Source: Sphingobacterium spiritivorum (GTDB taxonomy: Bacteria > Bacteroidota > Bacteroidia > Sphingobacteriales > Sphingobacteriaceae). From it: a stretch of 64,000 nt of DNA. A program made the position numbers and the translations under genes. The notes beneath the pieces were generated by a model. The model was not told where the DNA came from. It did no database searches and was given only the letters and a program-made list of their open reading frames with translations. Numbering within the stretch: position 1 is the stretch's first letter; every line of letters starts with the position of its first letter. Positions 10,624 through 19,670 of this stretch are shown in pieces. The stretch spans positions 4,340,001-4,404,000 of the forward strand of contig NZ_CP068082.1 in assembly GCF_016724845.1 (NCBI RefSeq), given 5' to 3'.

Positions 10624-10733
10624 TCTTCAAATTTTCACTTCTTTCAACAATCAGATGGATTGTAAGCGCTTCTTTACAGTTAGTGTACTCTGTACATGAA
10701 GGTTTTTATGATCTTTTTTGTATGTTTATCGCA

Positions 10734-12047
10734 ATGAAATTATATCTCTTTAGCTTTTTTGTTTCACTACTAGTCTATATAATGCCTGTTAAAGGGCAGA
10801 TATCCAATGATCTTCAACAGAAGTTTAGTCAGGCAGAAGGGCTTAAAAAACACTTTTACGGTTTTTCACTTTATGATGCAGACAGCTCCAGATTCCTATT
10901 CGGAATCAACGAGGAAAAACATTTTATGCCTGCTTCCAATACCAAAATCTTTACGCTTCTGGCGGCTATTCATACGTTACCGGATTCTATTCCGGGACTT
11001 CAGTATACAGAGAGAGGTGATTCACTGATCTTTTGGGGCACGGGCGATCCTACTTTTCTGCATAACAGATTGGATAGCCACAAAGTATATAATTTTTTAA
11101 AAAGCAGTGGTAAACATTTGTATTATGTACCTACAGCTTCTAAAGAGCCATTTTACAGAAACGGCTGGTCTGTGGAAGACTATGATGAATATTATCAGCC
11201 CGAGATCAGCACATTTCCTATTTACGGAGATGTCGTTACGTTCAGAGCGAGAGAAAAAGGATCATTACGGGCTACACCGGATTATTTTCAGAAAGATGTG
11301 CATGTAAAAGATGACGAAAAGAGTAAGGGTAAATTTAAATTAACACGGGCTTTTGATAAAAACATCTTCTATATGTCCGGTATCGATGTCAAAAGAGGAT
11401 ATCTCAATGAGAAGCCTTTCAAATATTCGGATAGTCTGTTTTTGAAATTGCTGGTGGATACGTTAAAGAAAGATGTAAAAATGATTTCTTATGAAAAACC
11501 ATCAGATCTAAAGACTGTATATTCAAACAGCAGAAATAAGATGTTGCGTGAAATGATGTTGCCGAGTGATAATTTTATGGCAGAACAATTTCAGATGATG
11601 AGTTCACTCGTCAGATACGGCGAATTTGATACCAACAGATTGCGGGAATGGATGCAGCAGGAATACTATAAATACTTTACAGACAAAGTAGACCTGAAGG
11701 ATGGAAGTGGTCTTTCCGTGTATAATCTGGTCACACCGAGAAGTATTGCGGAGTTGCTGGTGGTATTACAAAAAGATATTCCGGATACGGAGATCTTGCA
11801 TAAACTCTTTCCGACAGGTGGTGTGGACGGTACTATCCGGTCTGCTTACAAACTGGACATGGGAGAACCTTTTGTATGGGCAAAGACAGGTACGCTCAAT
11901 TCGGTACACTGTCAGAGCGGATATCTGATTACACGATCGGGTCGCAAACTTATTTTTTCATTCCTAAATAATAATTTTGTGACTTCGGCGAGTACAGTAC
12001 GTAGAGAGATGGTCAATATTGTGACGTATATACGTCAGAATTATTAA
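10734..12047 (+). CDS. D-alanyl-D-alanine carboxypeptidase/endopeptidase, PBP4 type (S13)
   Basis: Periplasmic low-molecular-weight penicillin-binding protein that trims or opens peptidoglycan cross-links. The frame is open from 10596, but the ATG at 10734 starts a clean signal peptide (MKLYLFSFFVSLLVYIMP, cut near VKGQ) and avoids coding through the susCD terminator. The 437-residue product has the three serine-acyltransferase motifs: SNTK with Ser68 and Lys71 (MPASNTKIFTLLAAIHTLP), SNS in VYSNSRNKMLREMM, and KTG in VWAKTGTLNSVHCQSGYL. The conserved DGSGLSVYNLVTPRS segment is also present. Monocistronic by context. Assignment to dacB-like S13 peptidases is strong; exact cell-wall role is inferred. 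Confidence 0.9.
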   Translation: MKLYLFSFFVSLLVYIMPVKGQISNDLQQKFSQAEGLKKHFYGFSLYDADSSRFLFGINEEKHFMPASNTKIFTLLAAIHTLPDSIPGLQYTERGDSLIFWGTGDPTFLHNRLDSHKVYNFLKSSGKHLYYVPTASKEPFYRNGWSVEDYDEYYQPEISTFPIYGDVVTFRAREKGSLRATPDYFQKDVHVKDDEKSKGKFKLTRAFDKNIFYMSGIDVKRGYLNEKPFKYSDSLFLKLLVDTLKKDVKMISYEKPSDLKTVYSNSRNKMLREMMLPSDNFMAEQFQMMSSLVRYGEFDTNRLREWMQQEYYKYFTDKVDLKDGSGLSVYNLVTPRSIAELLVVLQKDIPDTEILHKLFPTGGVDGTIRSAYKLDMGEPFVWAKTGTLNSVHCQSGYLITRSGRKLIFSFLNNNFVTSASTVRREMVNIVTYIRQNY

Positions 12048-12106
12048 CATGGAGACACTAATATTTTTTAAATAAACGTTGTATATTCGGAGTTTAAAGA
12101 CCCTTT

Positions 12107-13405
12107 ATGATAGCTGTTGAAAAGAACAACAAGAAAACAATTCGCGCCTGGTCTATGTATGATTGGGCTAATTCAGCCTATAACCTGGTTATTACCTCTA
12201 CAATATTCCCGGTATACTACACAACCATCACCAATACAAAGGAACACGGAGACACGGTGACTTTCTTTGGAATCGAAGTGGTGAATACGGCATTGTCCAA
12301 TTTTGCACTGGCCTTCGCTTACCTTTTTATGGCGGTATCCTTACCTTTTATTACTTCTTTTGCAGATGCTACAGGTCGTAAAAAGATGCTTATGAAGTTG
12401 TTTACCTATATTGGTGGTGCAGCTTGTATGGGACTTTACTTCTTTAAGCTGGAAACACTGGAAATGAGCATAATATTCTTTGCTCTTGCAGCAATGGGCT
12501 ATATCGGAGGGGTTGCATTTAATAATTCTTATCTTCCGCTGATTGCAACTGTAGACCAGCAGGACAGAGTCAGCGCACAAGGGTTTGCTTACGGTTATGT
12601 AGGCTGTGTGCTGTTGCAGATTATCTGTTTTGTCTTTGTTTTGAAGCCGGAATGGTTTGGAATTACAGATCTTTCATTTCCGGCACGATTGTCGTTTTTT
12701 CTGGTGGGACTTTGGTGGGTAGGCTTTGCCCAGATTCCATTCCGGGTATTACCATCTAATTCAGCTATGCCGGGTACACAGGGAGTTCCTCTGATACGTA
12801 CAGTCAAACAAGAATTTTTGAAAGTATGGCATCGCATTGCACAGATAGAGGGGATAAAACGTTTTTTGCCGGCTTATTTTTTCTATGCAATAGGTGTACA
12901 GACCATTATGATTGTAGCAGCCGCATTTGGAGAAAAAGTACTTCATCTCGGTGCACCTAAGTTGATCGGCACCATACTTTTAATTCAATTAGTCGCTATA
13001 GCAGGGGCTTATCTGATGTCAGCGTTGGCAAGCCGTATTGGCAATATATCGGTCCTTATTATAGTCGTTGTTATCTGGATCGCCATTTGTGTCGGAGCGT
13101 ATTTTCTGACCAACGAGATCCAATTCTATATTATGGCTGTACTGGTAGGATTGGTAATGGGGGGAATACAGTCGCTTTCGCGATCGACTTATTCCAAATT
13201 GTTGCCTCAAAATATAGAAGATACGACTGCTTTTTTCAGCTTTTACGATGTCACCGAAAAACTGGCTATTGTCGTCGGATTATTCTCTTTTGGTCTTATA
13301 GAGCAGCTGACACATAATATCAGATATTCGGCATTATTTTTATCTTTATTTTTTGTAATTGGATTGTTACTGCTCTTCAGGGTATTAAAATTCAATAAAG
13401 TCTAA
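12107..13405 (+). CDS. MFS transporter of the UMF1/Atg22-like family
   Basis: Polytopic inner-membrane protein of 432 residues with about 12 membrane helices. The N-terminal signature RAWSMYDWANSAYNLVITST is characteristic of the Atg22-like branch of the major facilitator superfamily. A family motif GGIQSLSRSTYSKLLP lies in the second half. Bacterial members are generally annotated as permeases or effluxers without known substrate, and the sequence gives no further clue. A possible -7 box TATATTCG is at 12082-12089. The LutA-like gene begins 25 bases downstream, so the two may be co-transcribed. Confidence 0.85.
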   Translation: MIAVEKNNKKTIRAWSMYDWANSAYNLVITSTIFPVYYTTITNTKEHGDTVTFFGIEVVNTALSNFALAFAYLFMAVSLPFITSFADATGRKKMLMKLFTYIGGAACMGLYFFKLETLEMSIIFFALAAMGYIGGVAFNNSYLPLIATVDQQDRVSAQGFAYGYVGCVLLQIICFVFVLKPEWFGITDLSFPARLSFFLVGLWWVGFAQIPFRVLPSNSAMPGTQGVPLIRTVKQEFLKVWHRIAQIEGIKRFLPAYFFYAIGVQTIMIVAAAFGEKVLHLGAPKLIGTILLIQLVAIAGAYLMSALASRIGNISVLIIVVVIWIAICVGAYFLTNEIQFYIMAVLVGLVMGGIQSLSRSTYSKLLPQNIEDTTAFFSFYDVTEKLAIVVGLFSFGLIEQLTHNIRYSALFLSLFFVIGLLLLFRVLKFNKV

Positions 13406-13430
13406 TTTTAATTTTTTGAAAAATTCACAT

Positions 13431-14159
13431 ATGAGAGTAGAGCTGTTTGTGCCGTGTTTTGTAGACCAGATGTATCCTGAAACAGCTTTCAATACGATAA
13501 AATTATTAGAGCGGGTGGGATGTGAAGTCAGTTACAATCCCGAACAGACCTGTTGCGGACAACCTGCATACAATGCGGGTTTCTGGGATGAAGCCAAAGA
13601 AATCGGCCATAAATTTTTAAATGATTTTAGTGAGGAGCATTATATTGTAGCACCTTCTGCATCTTGTGTAGGTATGGTCAAAAATGGCTACGATGATTTA
13701 TTTACAAATTCTGTAGAGCATAACCGTTGCCGTAATATACAACGCAATGTATTTGAGATCAGCGAATTTCTGATTCACATTGCCAAGCGCGATTATTTTG
13801 GCGCCGAGTTGGTCGGGACAGCAGTCTACCATGATTCCTGTGCGGCCTTACGGGAGTGTAAGATAAAAGAAGAACCGCGCCAGTTATTGTCAAAGGTTGG
13901 CGGACTCGAACTAGTCCCGATGAAGGATCAGGAAACCTGTTGCGGATTTGGAGGTACGTTTGCAGTCAAGTTTGAAGGCATCTCTGCTGCTATGGCAGAG
14001 CAGAAAGTACAGCATGCACTGGATGTAGAGGCAGACTATATTATTTCTACCGATGCCTCCTGTCTGCTGCATTTGCAGGCATATATTGATAAGCATCAAC
14101 TTCCTGTACGAACAATTCACCTTGTGGATGTACTGACATCCGGATGGGCAAATATTTAA
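13431..14159 (+). CDS. LutA/GlpC-type Fe-S oxidoreductase subunit (CCG domain)
   Basis: Cytoplasmic 242-residue protein with two cysteine-rich CCG domains: EQTCCGQPAYNAG in the first half and QETCCGFGG in the second, plus PSASCVGMV and YHDSCAALRECK. Such domains bind Fe-S clusters in lactate-utilisation protein LutA/YkgE, heterodisulfide reductase and GlpC. The start is placed at the ATG 13431, giving MRVELFVPCFVDQMYPE as in LutA, rather than the upstream in-frame TTG at 13416. LutB and LutC normally accompany LutA, but neither is present here, so this copy is an orphan. It may work with subunits encoded elsewhere or in a different oxidoreductase. Confidence 0.85.
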   Translation: MRVELFVPCFVDQMYPETAFNTIKLLERVGCEVSYNPEQTCCGQPAYNAGFWDEAKEIGHKFLNDFSEEHYIVAPSASCVGMVKNGYDDLFTNSVEHNRCRNIQRNVFEISEFLIHIAKRDYFGAELVGTAVYHDSCAALRECKIKEEPRQLLSKVGGLELVPMKDQETCCGFGGTFAVKFEGISAAMAEQKVQHALDVEADYIISTDASCLLHLQAYIDKHQLPVRTIHLVDVLTSGWANI

Positions 14160-14187
14160 CTATCAATAATCAATAATAAAACTTACT

Positions 14188-15066
14188 ATGAACTCGAGAA
14201 GAGATTTTCTGAAAAATTTAGGACTTGCTACGGCAGGTGTCGCTTTAGCGCCAAACTTGGATTTGTTTGCAGCGAAAAAGCCTTGGTTTGAAATTTCCTT
14301 AGCGGAATGGTCATTACATAAGACTCTTTTTAAAGGAGATCTTAAAAACATAGATTTCCCTGAATTTGCGGTTAAAAAATTTGGAATACATGCAGTAGAA
14401 TATGTAAACCAGTTCTTTAAAGATAAAGCAAAGGATATGACCTATCTGAAAGATCTGAATCAGCGTGCTAAAGATAACGGTGTACGTAATGTTCTGATCA
14501 TGATCGATGGTGAAGGATATCTGGGAGATGAGGATACTGCAAAACGTAAAGAAGCAGTAGAGAATCACTACAAATGGGTGGATGCTGCTGCATTCCTGGG
14601 CTGTCATGCTATTCGTGTGAATGCTGCCGGTAAGGGTACGCCGGAAGAAGTTAAGGGAAGAGTGGTAGAGAGTCTGAGTACACTTGCTGATTACGGAAAA
14701 AAATCTAATATCAGTGTAATTGTGGAGAATCACGGTGGTATCTCTTCACATGGAGACTGGCTGGCAGGAGTACTGAAAGCCGTAGGAAAGAAAAATTGCG
14801 GAAGTCTGCCTGATCTGGGTAATTTCTATGAGTATGACCGCTATCAGGGTGTGACTGACCTGATGCCCTATGCACACGGCGTTAGTGCGAAGTCACATGA
14901 TTTTGATGCAGACGGTAACGAAACACAGATTGACTATGCCCGCATGATGAAAATTGTGAAAGACGCAAAATTTAAAGGTTTTGTAGGTATAGAATACGAA
15001 GGGGACAAGCACAGTGAGATTGATGGTGTATTGTTAACTAAAAAATTGCTACAAAAATTCCAATAG
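14188..15066 (+). CDS. Tat-exported sugar phosphate isomerase/epimerase-like TIM-barrel protein
   Basis: A 292-residue xylose-isomerase-like TIM barrel (AP_endonuc_2 superfamily). The N-terminus carries a twin-arginine signal, SRRDFLKNLG, followed by a hydrophobic stretch, so the folded protein is probably exported to the periplasm. Candidate metal ligands lie in NAVEYV/HAVEYVNQFF, VIVENHGGISSHGDW and GIEYEGD. Relatives in Bacteroidota take part in 3-keto-sugar or inositol-type metabolism together with Gfo/Idh/MocA oxidoreductases and DUF1080 proteins. Such genes are also in this window (49-54 kb) but are not adjacent. Substrate unknown. The following exported protein starts 29 bases downstream. 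Confidence 0.8.
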   Translation: MNSRRDFLKNLGLATAGVALAPNLDLFAAKKPWFEISLAEWSLHKTLFKGDLKNIDFPEFAVKKFGIHAVEYVNQFFKDKAKDMTYLKDLNQRAKDNGVRNVLIMIDGEGYLGDEDTAKRKEAVENHYKWVDAAAFLGCHAIRVNAAGKGTPEEVKGRVVESLSTLADYGKKSNISVIVENHGGISSHGDWLAGVLKAVGKKNCGSLPDLGNFYEYDRYQGVTDLMPYAHGVSAKSHDFDADGNETQIDYARMMKIVKDAKFKGFVGIEYEGDKHSEIDGVLLTKKLLQKFQ

Positions 15067-15095
15067 TATCTGCTATAGATGCTTAAATTGATTAT

Positions 15096-15992
15096 ATGAA
15101 GTATTGGTTTATATCTGTCTGTTTGGGAATAGGGATATTGACTGTTCAGTCTGCACATGCTCAAAAGCCTTCGGGTAAAGCTATGCAGGTCTGGCAGGAC
15201 TCTTTGCTGAGTATCGGGAACAGAGTTTTTCAAAATCCTTCAGAACCCGAACGGATAGATGCCAACTTCAAACTTGTGAAGACGCTGGTCTCCGCATTAA
15301 AGGAAAAGAATTCGTTTGATTTTGGATTTGATCAGCTTAAGATGATCTCCGTTCTGAATTCTCCTGACAATAAATTTCGTATATTCTCCTGGAATGTACC
15401 TCTCAACGATGGTTCTTATCTATACTACGGGAGTATTCAGCTCAAAACCGGTAATGGAGAACTATCTCTGATCCCATTACTGGATAAAACATTTGAAATC
15501 CAGCAAGCTGACCAGGCAATTGTATCTTCTGCAAACTGGTATGGTGCTCAGTATTATGAGATTATCCCGAATGCCGATCATTATCTTTTGTTAGGCTGGA
15601 AAGGTCACAATCGTCTGTTTACACAAAAAGTTATTGAAGTGCTCAGCATCAAAGGGAAAGAAGCCTCATTCGGAAAGAAATTGTTTTCGGATCAGCCGCA
15701 GATTTCCAGAAAAATATTCAATTATACCAGGCAGGCCAGTATGTTGCTTCGCTACGATGCCGCCAAAAAGAGAATTGTATTCGATCATTTAGTACCCGCA
15801 GATAAAAGCCTGGAAGGAAAATATCAGTATTACGGGCCGGATCTGACGTATGATGCCTATGAGATCGTCCCTGCCAAGTTGTTTTTTAAATCAAATATTG
15901 AATTTAACAATCCAGTACGGGGGGATGAAGACCAATATCTGAATCCTGCACGTAAAAAAATAGAGAAGAAGAGTGGTTTCAATGCCAATTGA
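15096..15992 (+). CDS. Exported protein of unknown function
   Basis: A 298-residue protein not recognised as a named family. It has a clear signal peptide (MKYWFISVCLGIGILTVQSA, cut near AHAQ), no further membrane span and no lipobox, so it is expected to be soluble in the periplasm. The mature part alternates short hydrophobic strands with aromatic residues (SWNVPLNDGSYLYYGSIQL, YYEIIPNADHYLLLGWKG), suggesting a beta-rich fold. It follows the Tat-exported TIM-barrel gene by 29 bases and may share its transcript. No catalytic motif is evident. Confidence 0.75.
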   Translation: MKYWFISVCLGIGILTVQSAHAQKPSGKAMQVWQDSLLSIGNRVFQNPSEPERIDANFKLVKTLVSALKEKNSFDFGFDQLKMISVLNSPDNKFRIFSWNVPLNDGSYLYYGSIQLKTGNGELSLIPLLDKTFEIQQADQAIVSSANWYGAQYYEIIPNADHYLLLGWKGHNRLFTQKVIEVLSIKGKEASFGKKLFSDQPQISRKIFNYTRQASMLLRYDAAKKRIVFDHLVPADKSLEGKYQYYGPDLTYDAYEIVPAKLFFKSNIEFNNPVRGDEDQYLNPARKKIEKKSGFNAN

Positions 15993-16125
15993 AACAAAAA
16001 TATTTCTTTAATAAGCTGTATCAATTCAAAAAGTTTGTTTTCTTTGTAGCATTGTTTGTTAAAACAACGATTGATGATTTCCTTCAGCAGGCAATTATAA
16101 CCATGTAAAATCTATAAAATATCAT

Positions 16126-17715
16126 ATGACAGAAGAAAGAGATGGAGTATTGGTCTCGCACCTGGCAAAACAGGGAGTTGATGACAAAATGGTAATGGGA
16201 CACCCGGCAGGACTATTTGTCCTCTTCTTTACCGAGATGTGGGAACGTTTCAGTTATTACGGGATGCGGGCATTACTGACCGTGTTTTTAGTAAGCGAGA
16301 TTGCCAAAGGTGGATGGGGCTGGAGCAATGAAGAAGCCATGAAGTTGTATGGCCTTTATACCGGACTGGTCTATCTGACACCTTTACTCGGAGGAATTAT
16401 TGCCGATAAATTAACAGGTTATAAAAAAGCAATTCTGATAGGTGCATTGATCATGACACTCGGGCATGCATCTATGGCTCTGGAGGGATTCTCCGGTAAT
16501 TTCTTCTATCTGGGATTAATTCTCATGATACTGGGTAACGGTATGTTTAAACCGAATATTTCGTCTATGGTGGGCAAGTTATATCCGGATTCCAGTTCTA
16601 AAAAAGATGCTGCATATACTATTTTTTATATGGGGATCAATGCAGGAGCATTCTTAGGTATGTTGCTTTGCGGATATATCGGAGAGAAAGTAGGATGGCA
16701 TTATGGTTTTGGACTGGCCGGTGTATTTATGTTTTTCGGCATGTTACAGTTTTATTTCGGACAGCGGATTTTTGGTATTATCGGAGAGAGTCCGAAAGTA
16801 TTAAAAGCGGACCATGATAAAAGAGTAGCTGCAAATGAAGAGCAGGATGAAGTTATCCCTGCAAATGTAGTTCGTGACCGTCTGTTTGTAGTAGCTGTTC
16901 TGATGATCGCCAGTATTGTATTCTTTTTTGCATTTGAGCAGGCTGGTGGTTCCATGACCATATTTGCTAAAGATTATACACAGCGTGTATTGGATGGGGG
17001 TATGGCTTCTGCATTTAAATGGGTAGATGCGGCACTAACGATATTTCCGATGCTGATTGTAACGTTGGTATTAGGGAGCTTAGCTGCCAAAATTTATAAA
17101 AAATATCCGTTGACCATCATTTTTACAGCGATTTCATTTGCTGTGATCTGGGTATTAGGTGTCTGGAAAGTACACCGTGAATTTACTTCTTTCGGTACTG
17201 AAGTTACGGTATCCTGGTTTCAGATTCTAAACTCTTTCTTTATTGTTACTTTAGCTTCTTCTTTTAGTAAGCTGTGGGAAAAAGTATGGAACCCTTCAGG
17301 ACCTGTGAAATTTGCGCTGGGACTGATATTGGTAGGAATCGGATTTGCGGCTTTATCATATGGCAGTATGTCTATTCCTTCAGGAGCAAAGACAGCATCT
17401 GTAAGCATGATCTGGCTTGTACTGGCATATTTCTTCCATACTACAGGAGAATTGTGTCTGTCTCCTGTGGGATTATCGTATGTGAGTAAGCTGTCTCCTA
17501 AGAAATTTTTGGGTTTATTATTCGGATTCTGGTTTTGTGCTTCAGCTATTGCCAATTTCCTTGGCGGATTTATGGGTGCTTATATCGATAAGATTACAGA
17601 GACACATTCGATGTCCTATTTCTTTATGATTTTTACGCTTATTCCTTTCGCTACGGCCTTGATACTGATCTTGCTAAATCCGGTATTAAAGCGGATGATG
17701 CACGGAATTCATTAA
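16126..17715 (+). CDS. POT/PTR family peptide transporter (first of three)
   Basis: Inner-membrane proton-coupled oligopeptide transporter of 529 residues that imports di- and tripeptides. Diagnostic features are the helix-1 motif TEMWERFSYYGMRALLTVFL with the ExxERFxYY proton-coupling residues, GNGMFKPNISSMVGKLY, FYMGINAGAFLGMLLCGYIG, and FHTTGELCLSPVGLSYVSKL in the C-terminal half. It is the first of three tandem paralogues on the same strand, each with its own terminator, so expression is probably separate. The 110-base spacer upstream has T-rich repeats but only an imperfect -7 box near 16040. Confidence 0.93.
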   Translation: MTEERDGVLVSHLAKQGVDDKMVMGHPAGLFVLFFTEMWERFSYYGMRALLTVFLVSEIAKGGWGWSNEEAMKLYGLYTGLVYLTPLLGGIIADKLTGYKKAILIGALIMTLGHASMALEGFSGNFFYLGLILMILGNGMFKPNISSMVGKLYPDSSSKKDAAYTIFYMGINAGAFLGMLLCGYIGEKVGWHYGFGLAGVFMFFGMLQFYFGQRIFGIIGESPKVLKADHDKRVAANEEQDEVIPANVVRDRLFVVAVLMIASIVFFFAFEQAGGSMTIFAKDYTQRVLDGGMASAFKWVDAALTIFPMLIVTLVLGSLAAKIYKKYPLTIIFTAISFAVIWVLGVWKVHREFTSFGTEVTVSWFQILNSFFIVTLASSFSKLWEKVWNPSGPVKFALGLILVGIGFAALSYGSMSIPSGAKTASVSMIWLVLAYFFHTTGELCLSPVGLSYVSKLSPKKFLGLLFGFWFCASAIANFLGGFMGAYIDKITETHSMSYFFMIFTLIPFATALILILLNPVLKRMMHGIH

Positions 17716-17732
17716 CAATAAGTTATTTACAT

Positions 17733-17761
17733 AAAAAAGCATCCCTGAGGATGCTTTTTTT
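17733..17761 (+). terminator. Rho-independent terminator after first POT gene
   Basis: Perfect 12-bp stem AAAAAAGCATCC (17733-17744) / GGATGCTTTTTT (17749-17760) with the tetraloop CTGA. The T-run is part of the stem and continues one base. Strong terminator 17 bases after the stop. Confidence 0.93.
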
Positions 17762-17773
17762 GTATTAAGACCA

Positions 17774-17802
17774 TTTGGCAATAAGATAAATTTATAACTT
17801 TG
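17774..17802 (+). promoter_or_regulatory. Promoter of the second POT gene
   Basis: TTTG (17774-17777), 17-base spacer, TAACTTTG (17795-17802). This is an exact match to the Bacteroidota TTTG/TAnnTTTG pattern at an accepted spacing. It lies between the preceding terminator and the ATG at 17829, giving a leader of about 20 bases. Confidence 0.7.
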
Positions 17803-17828
17803 TAGCTATTGTTAAGTTAAAATTTTAT

Positions 17829-19613
17829 ATGAATGATCAGAATCGTGCCGTTTCAGGCACGCTTGAAAAAGACGGTATAGATGGGTCAACAGTGTTGGGA
17901 CATCCGTCTGGATTATTAGTTCTTTTCTTTACAGAGATGTGGGAGAGATTCTCGTATTACGGGATGCGCGTATTGTTGATTCAGTTTCTAACTTCAGCGG
18001 TTATATTCGGAAGTCCTTTTTCCGGATGGGGTTGGACAGCTGAGCAGGCCGGAGCTTTGTACGGAACTTATGCCATGCTGGTATATCTGACTCCTATTCT
18101 GGGAGGTATCATTGCCGATAAATACATCGGCTCACGTAAAGCCGTTATTATAGGTGCAGCTGTCATGACCATAGGGCATGCTGCTATGGCATTTGACAAC
18201 TCTTATATGTTCTTCGCCGGACTGGCCTGTCTGATTATCGGTACTGGCTTTTTCAAACCGAATATGCCTTCTATTCTGGGAGAGATGTATAAGCATTTGC
18301 CGGAGAAAAAGGATGGTGCATATACTATTTTCTACATGGGAGTAAATGCCGGAGCATTCTTTGGTATGATGCTATGTGGTTATTTAGCCGAAAAAGTAGG
18401 CTGGCACTGGGGATTTGGACTGGCAGGTATCTTTATGTTCCTCGGCACTATTCAGTTTTGGGCTGCAAAACCTCTGATGGGTAATCTGGGCGTATTGGAT
18501 AAATCGGCTAAAGAAGATGCTGAAAAGAAATTGAAGGAAAGTGAAGAGGAAAGCAAACGCAATCCTTATACTACCTTTGACATGGTGCTGATCGGTTTTA
18601 TTACGGTTGTAGGGTTTATGTACGCCTTCAACGATCCACTTTCAAAAAACGGGGTTGTAGATGTTTTTAAATTTATTGACACTTCGTATCTGAGAGGACA
18701 ATACCTGATGATATTTATAGCTCTTATCGCTTTTATTTATCTGATCGTATCCCGTATTCTGCGTTATGGTAAAATCGTTCGTGACAGAATGTTTGCCGTT
18801 ATCCTGCTGGCTTTCTTCCTGATCTTCTTCTTTATGAGTTTTGAACAGGGAGCTACATCGCTGGTACTGGTAGCACGTGACCATATCGACAGACAGCTTT
18901 CAGGCAACAGCCTGATGATCTTCAATATTGTAAATGCCTTATTTACAATTGTACCATTGACTATTATTTCATGGGTATTGATCCTGCTCGCTAAAGCGAC
19001 CTGGAAAAAAATAGCTCCTTCGAATATTATTTTGTTGATTTGTTTTGTGCTGATCTGGGGTGCAGCTATCTGGATGCTGACCAATGAGTTTACAGCCAAA
19101 ACTTCGGAAATCACTGTTTCATGGTTCTCCACACTCAACTCTTTCTTTATTATAGCATTAGCCTCTTCAGTATCTAAAATCTGGGAATCCAAGTTTAATC
19201 CTTCTGCCGCATTTAAATATGGCTTCGGATTGGTGCTGGTAGCCATAGGATTTTTGATATTAGGATTAGGTTCATTGGGTATCAATGAGCATGTGAAGAT
19301 ATCTATGATCTTTCTGGTATTGACCTATCTGTTCCACACATTAGGTGAATTGTTTATTTCTCCGGTAGGCTTATCTTATGTCTCTAAGTTAGTTCCTGCC
19401 CGTATGCTGGCCTTTATGTTTGGTGTATGGTATCTTGCGATAGCGATTGCGCAGAAACTGGCCGCTATTCTGGGTGGTCAGGTAGAGATTATCAAAGAGA
19501 ATTATTCATTGAGCCACTTCTTCTTCCTGTTCACTATTATTCCGGCTGCAGCAGGATTACTGGTGATGTTGCTTAATCCGCTGATTAAACGACTTATGCA
19601 CGGAGTAAAATAG
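17829..19613 (+). CDS. POT/PTR family peptide transporter (second of three, long form)
   Basis: Proton-coupled peptide transporter, 594 residues, with TEMWERFSYYGMRVLLIQFL in helix 1, GTGFFKPNMPSILGEMY, FYMGVNAGAFFGMMLCGYL and FHTLGELFISPVGLSYVSKL. It is about 65-100 residues longer than its two neighbours. The extra sequence lies between the N- and C-terminal six-helix bundles (about 235-320). It contains a charged linker (KEDAEKKLKESEEESKR) and additional hydrophobic segments (FDMVLIGFITVVGFMYAF and YLMIFIALIAFIYLIVS), consistent with the two-helix insertion known in many bacterial POTs. It has its own promoter and terminator. Confidence 0.93.
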   Translation: MNDQNRAVSGTLEKDGIDGSTVLGHPSGLLVLFFTEMWERFSYYGMRVLLIQFLTSAVIFGSPFSGWGWTAEQAGALYGTYAMLVYLTPILGGIIADKYIGSRKAVIIGAAVMTIGHAAMAFDNSYMFFAGLACLIIGTGFFKPNMPSILGEMYKHLPEKKDGAYTIFYMGVNAGAFFGMMLCGYLAEKVGWHWGFGLAGIFMFLGTIQFWAAKPLMGNLGVLDKSAKEDAEKKLKESEEESKRNPYTTFDMVLIGFITVVGFMYAFNDPLSKNGVVDVFKFIDTSYLRGQYLMIFIALIAFIYLIVSRILRYGKIVRDRMFAVILLAFFLIFFFMSFEQGATSLVLVARDHIDRQLSGNSLMIFNIVNALFTIVPLTIISWVLILLAKATWKKIAPSNIILLICFVLIWGAAIWMLTNEFTAKTSEITVSWFSTLNSFFIIALASSVSKIWESKFNPSAAFKYGFGLVLVAIGFLILGLGSLGINEHVKISMIFLVLTYLFHTLGELFISPVGLSYVSKLVPARMLAFMFGVWYLAIAIAQKLAAILGGQVEIIKENYSLSHFFFLFTIIPAAAGLLVMLLNPLIKRLMHGVK

Positions 19614-19620
19614 AAAATCT

Positions 19621-19652
19621 AAAGGCTTTCCTTATCCGGGAAAGCTTTTTTT
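19621..19652 (+). terminator. Rho-independent terminator after second POT gene
   Basis: Stem AAAGGCTTTCC / GGAAAGCTTTTT with one G-T pair and a short loop, followed by a T-run. It begins about 8 bases after the stop codon. Confidence 0.88.
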
Positions 19653-19670
19653 AATATATCATAATACAAA

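Noticed and set aside
10596..10733. 46-codon N-terminal extension of the PBP4-type gene
   Set aside because: It would be translated through the susCD terminator hairpin and would bury the signal peptide.
18764..19285. A 173-codon minus-strand frame
   Set aside because: Antisense shadow of the second POT transporter gene.
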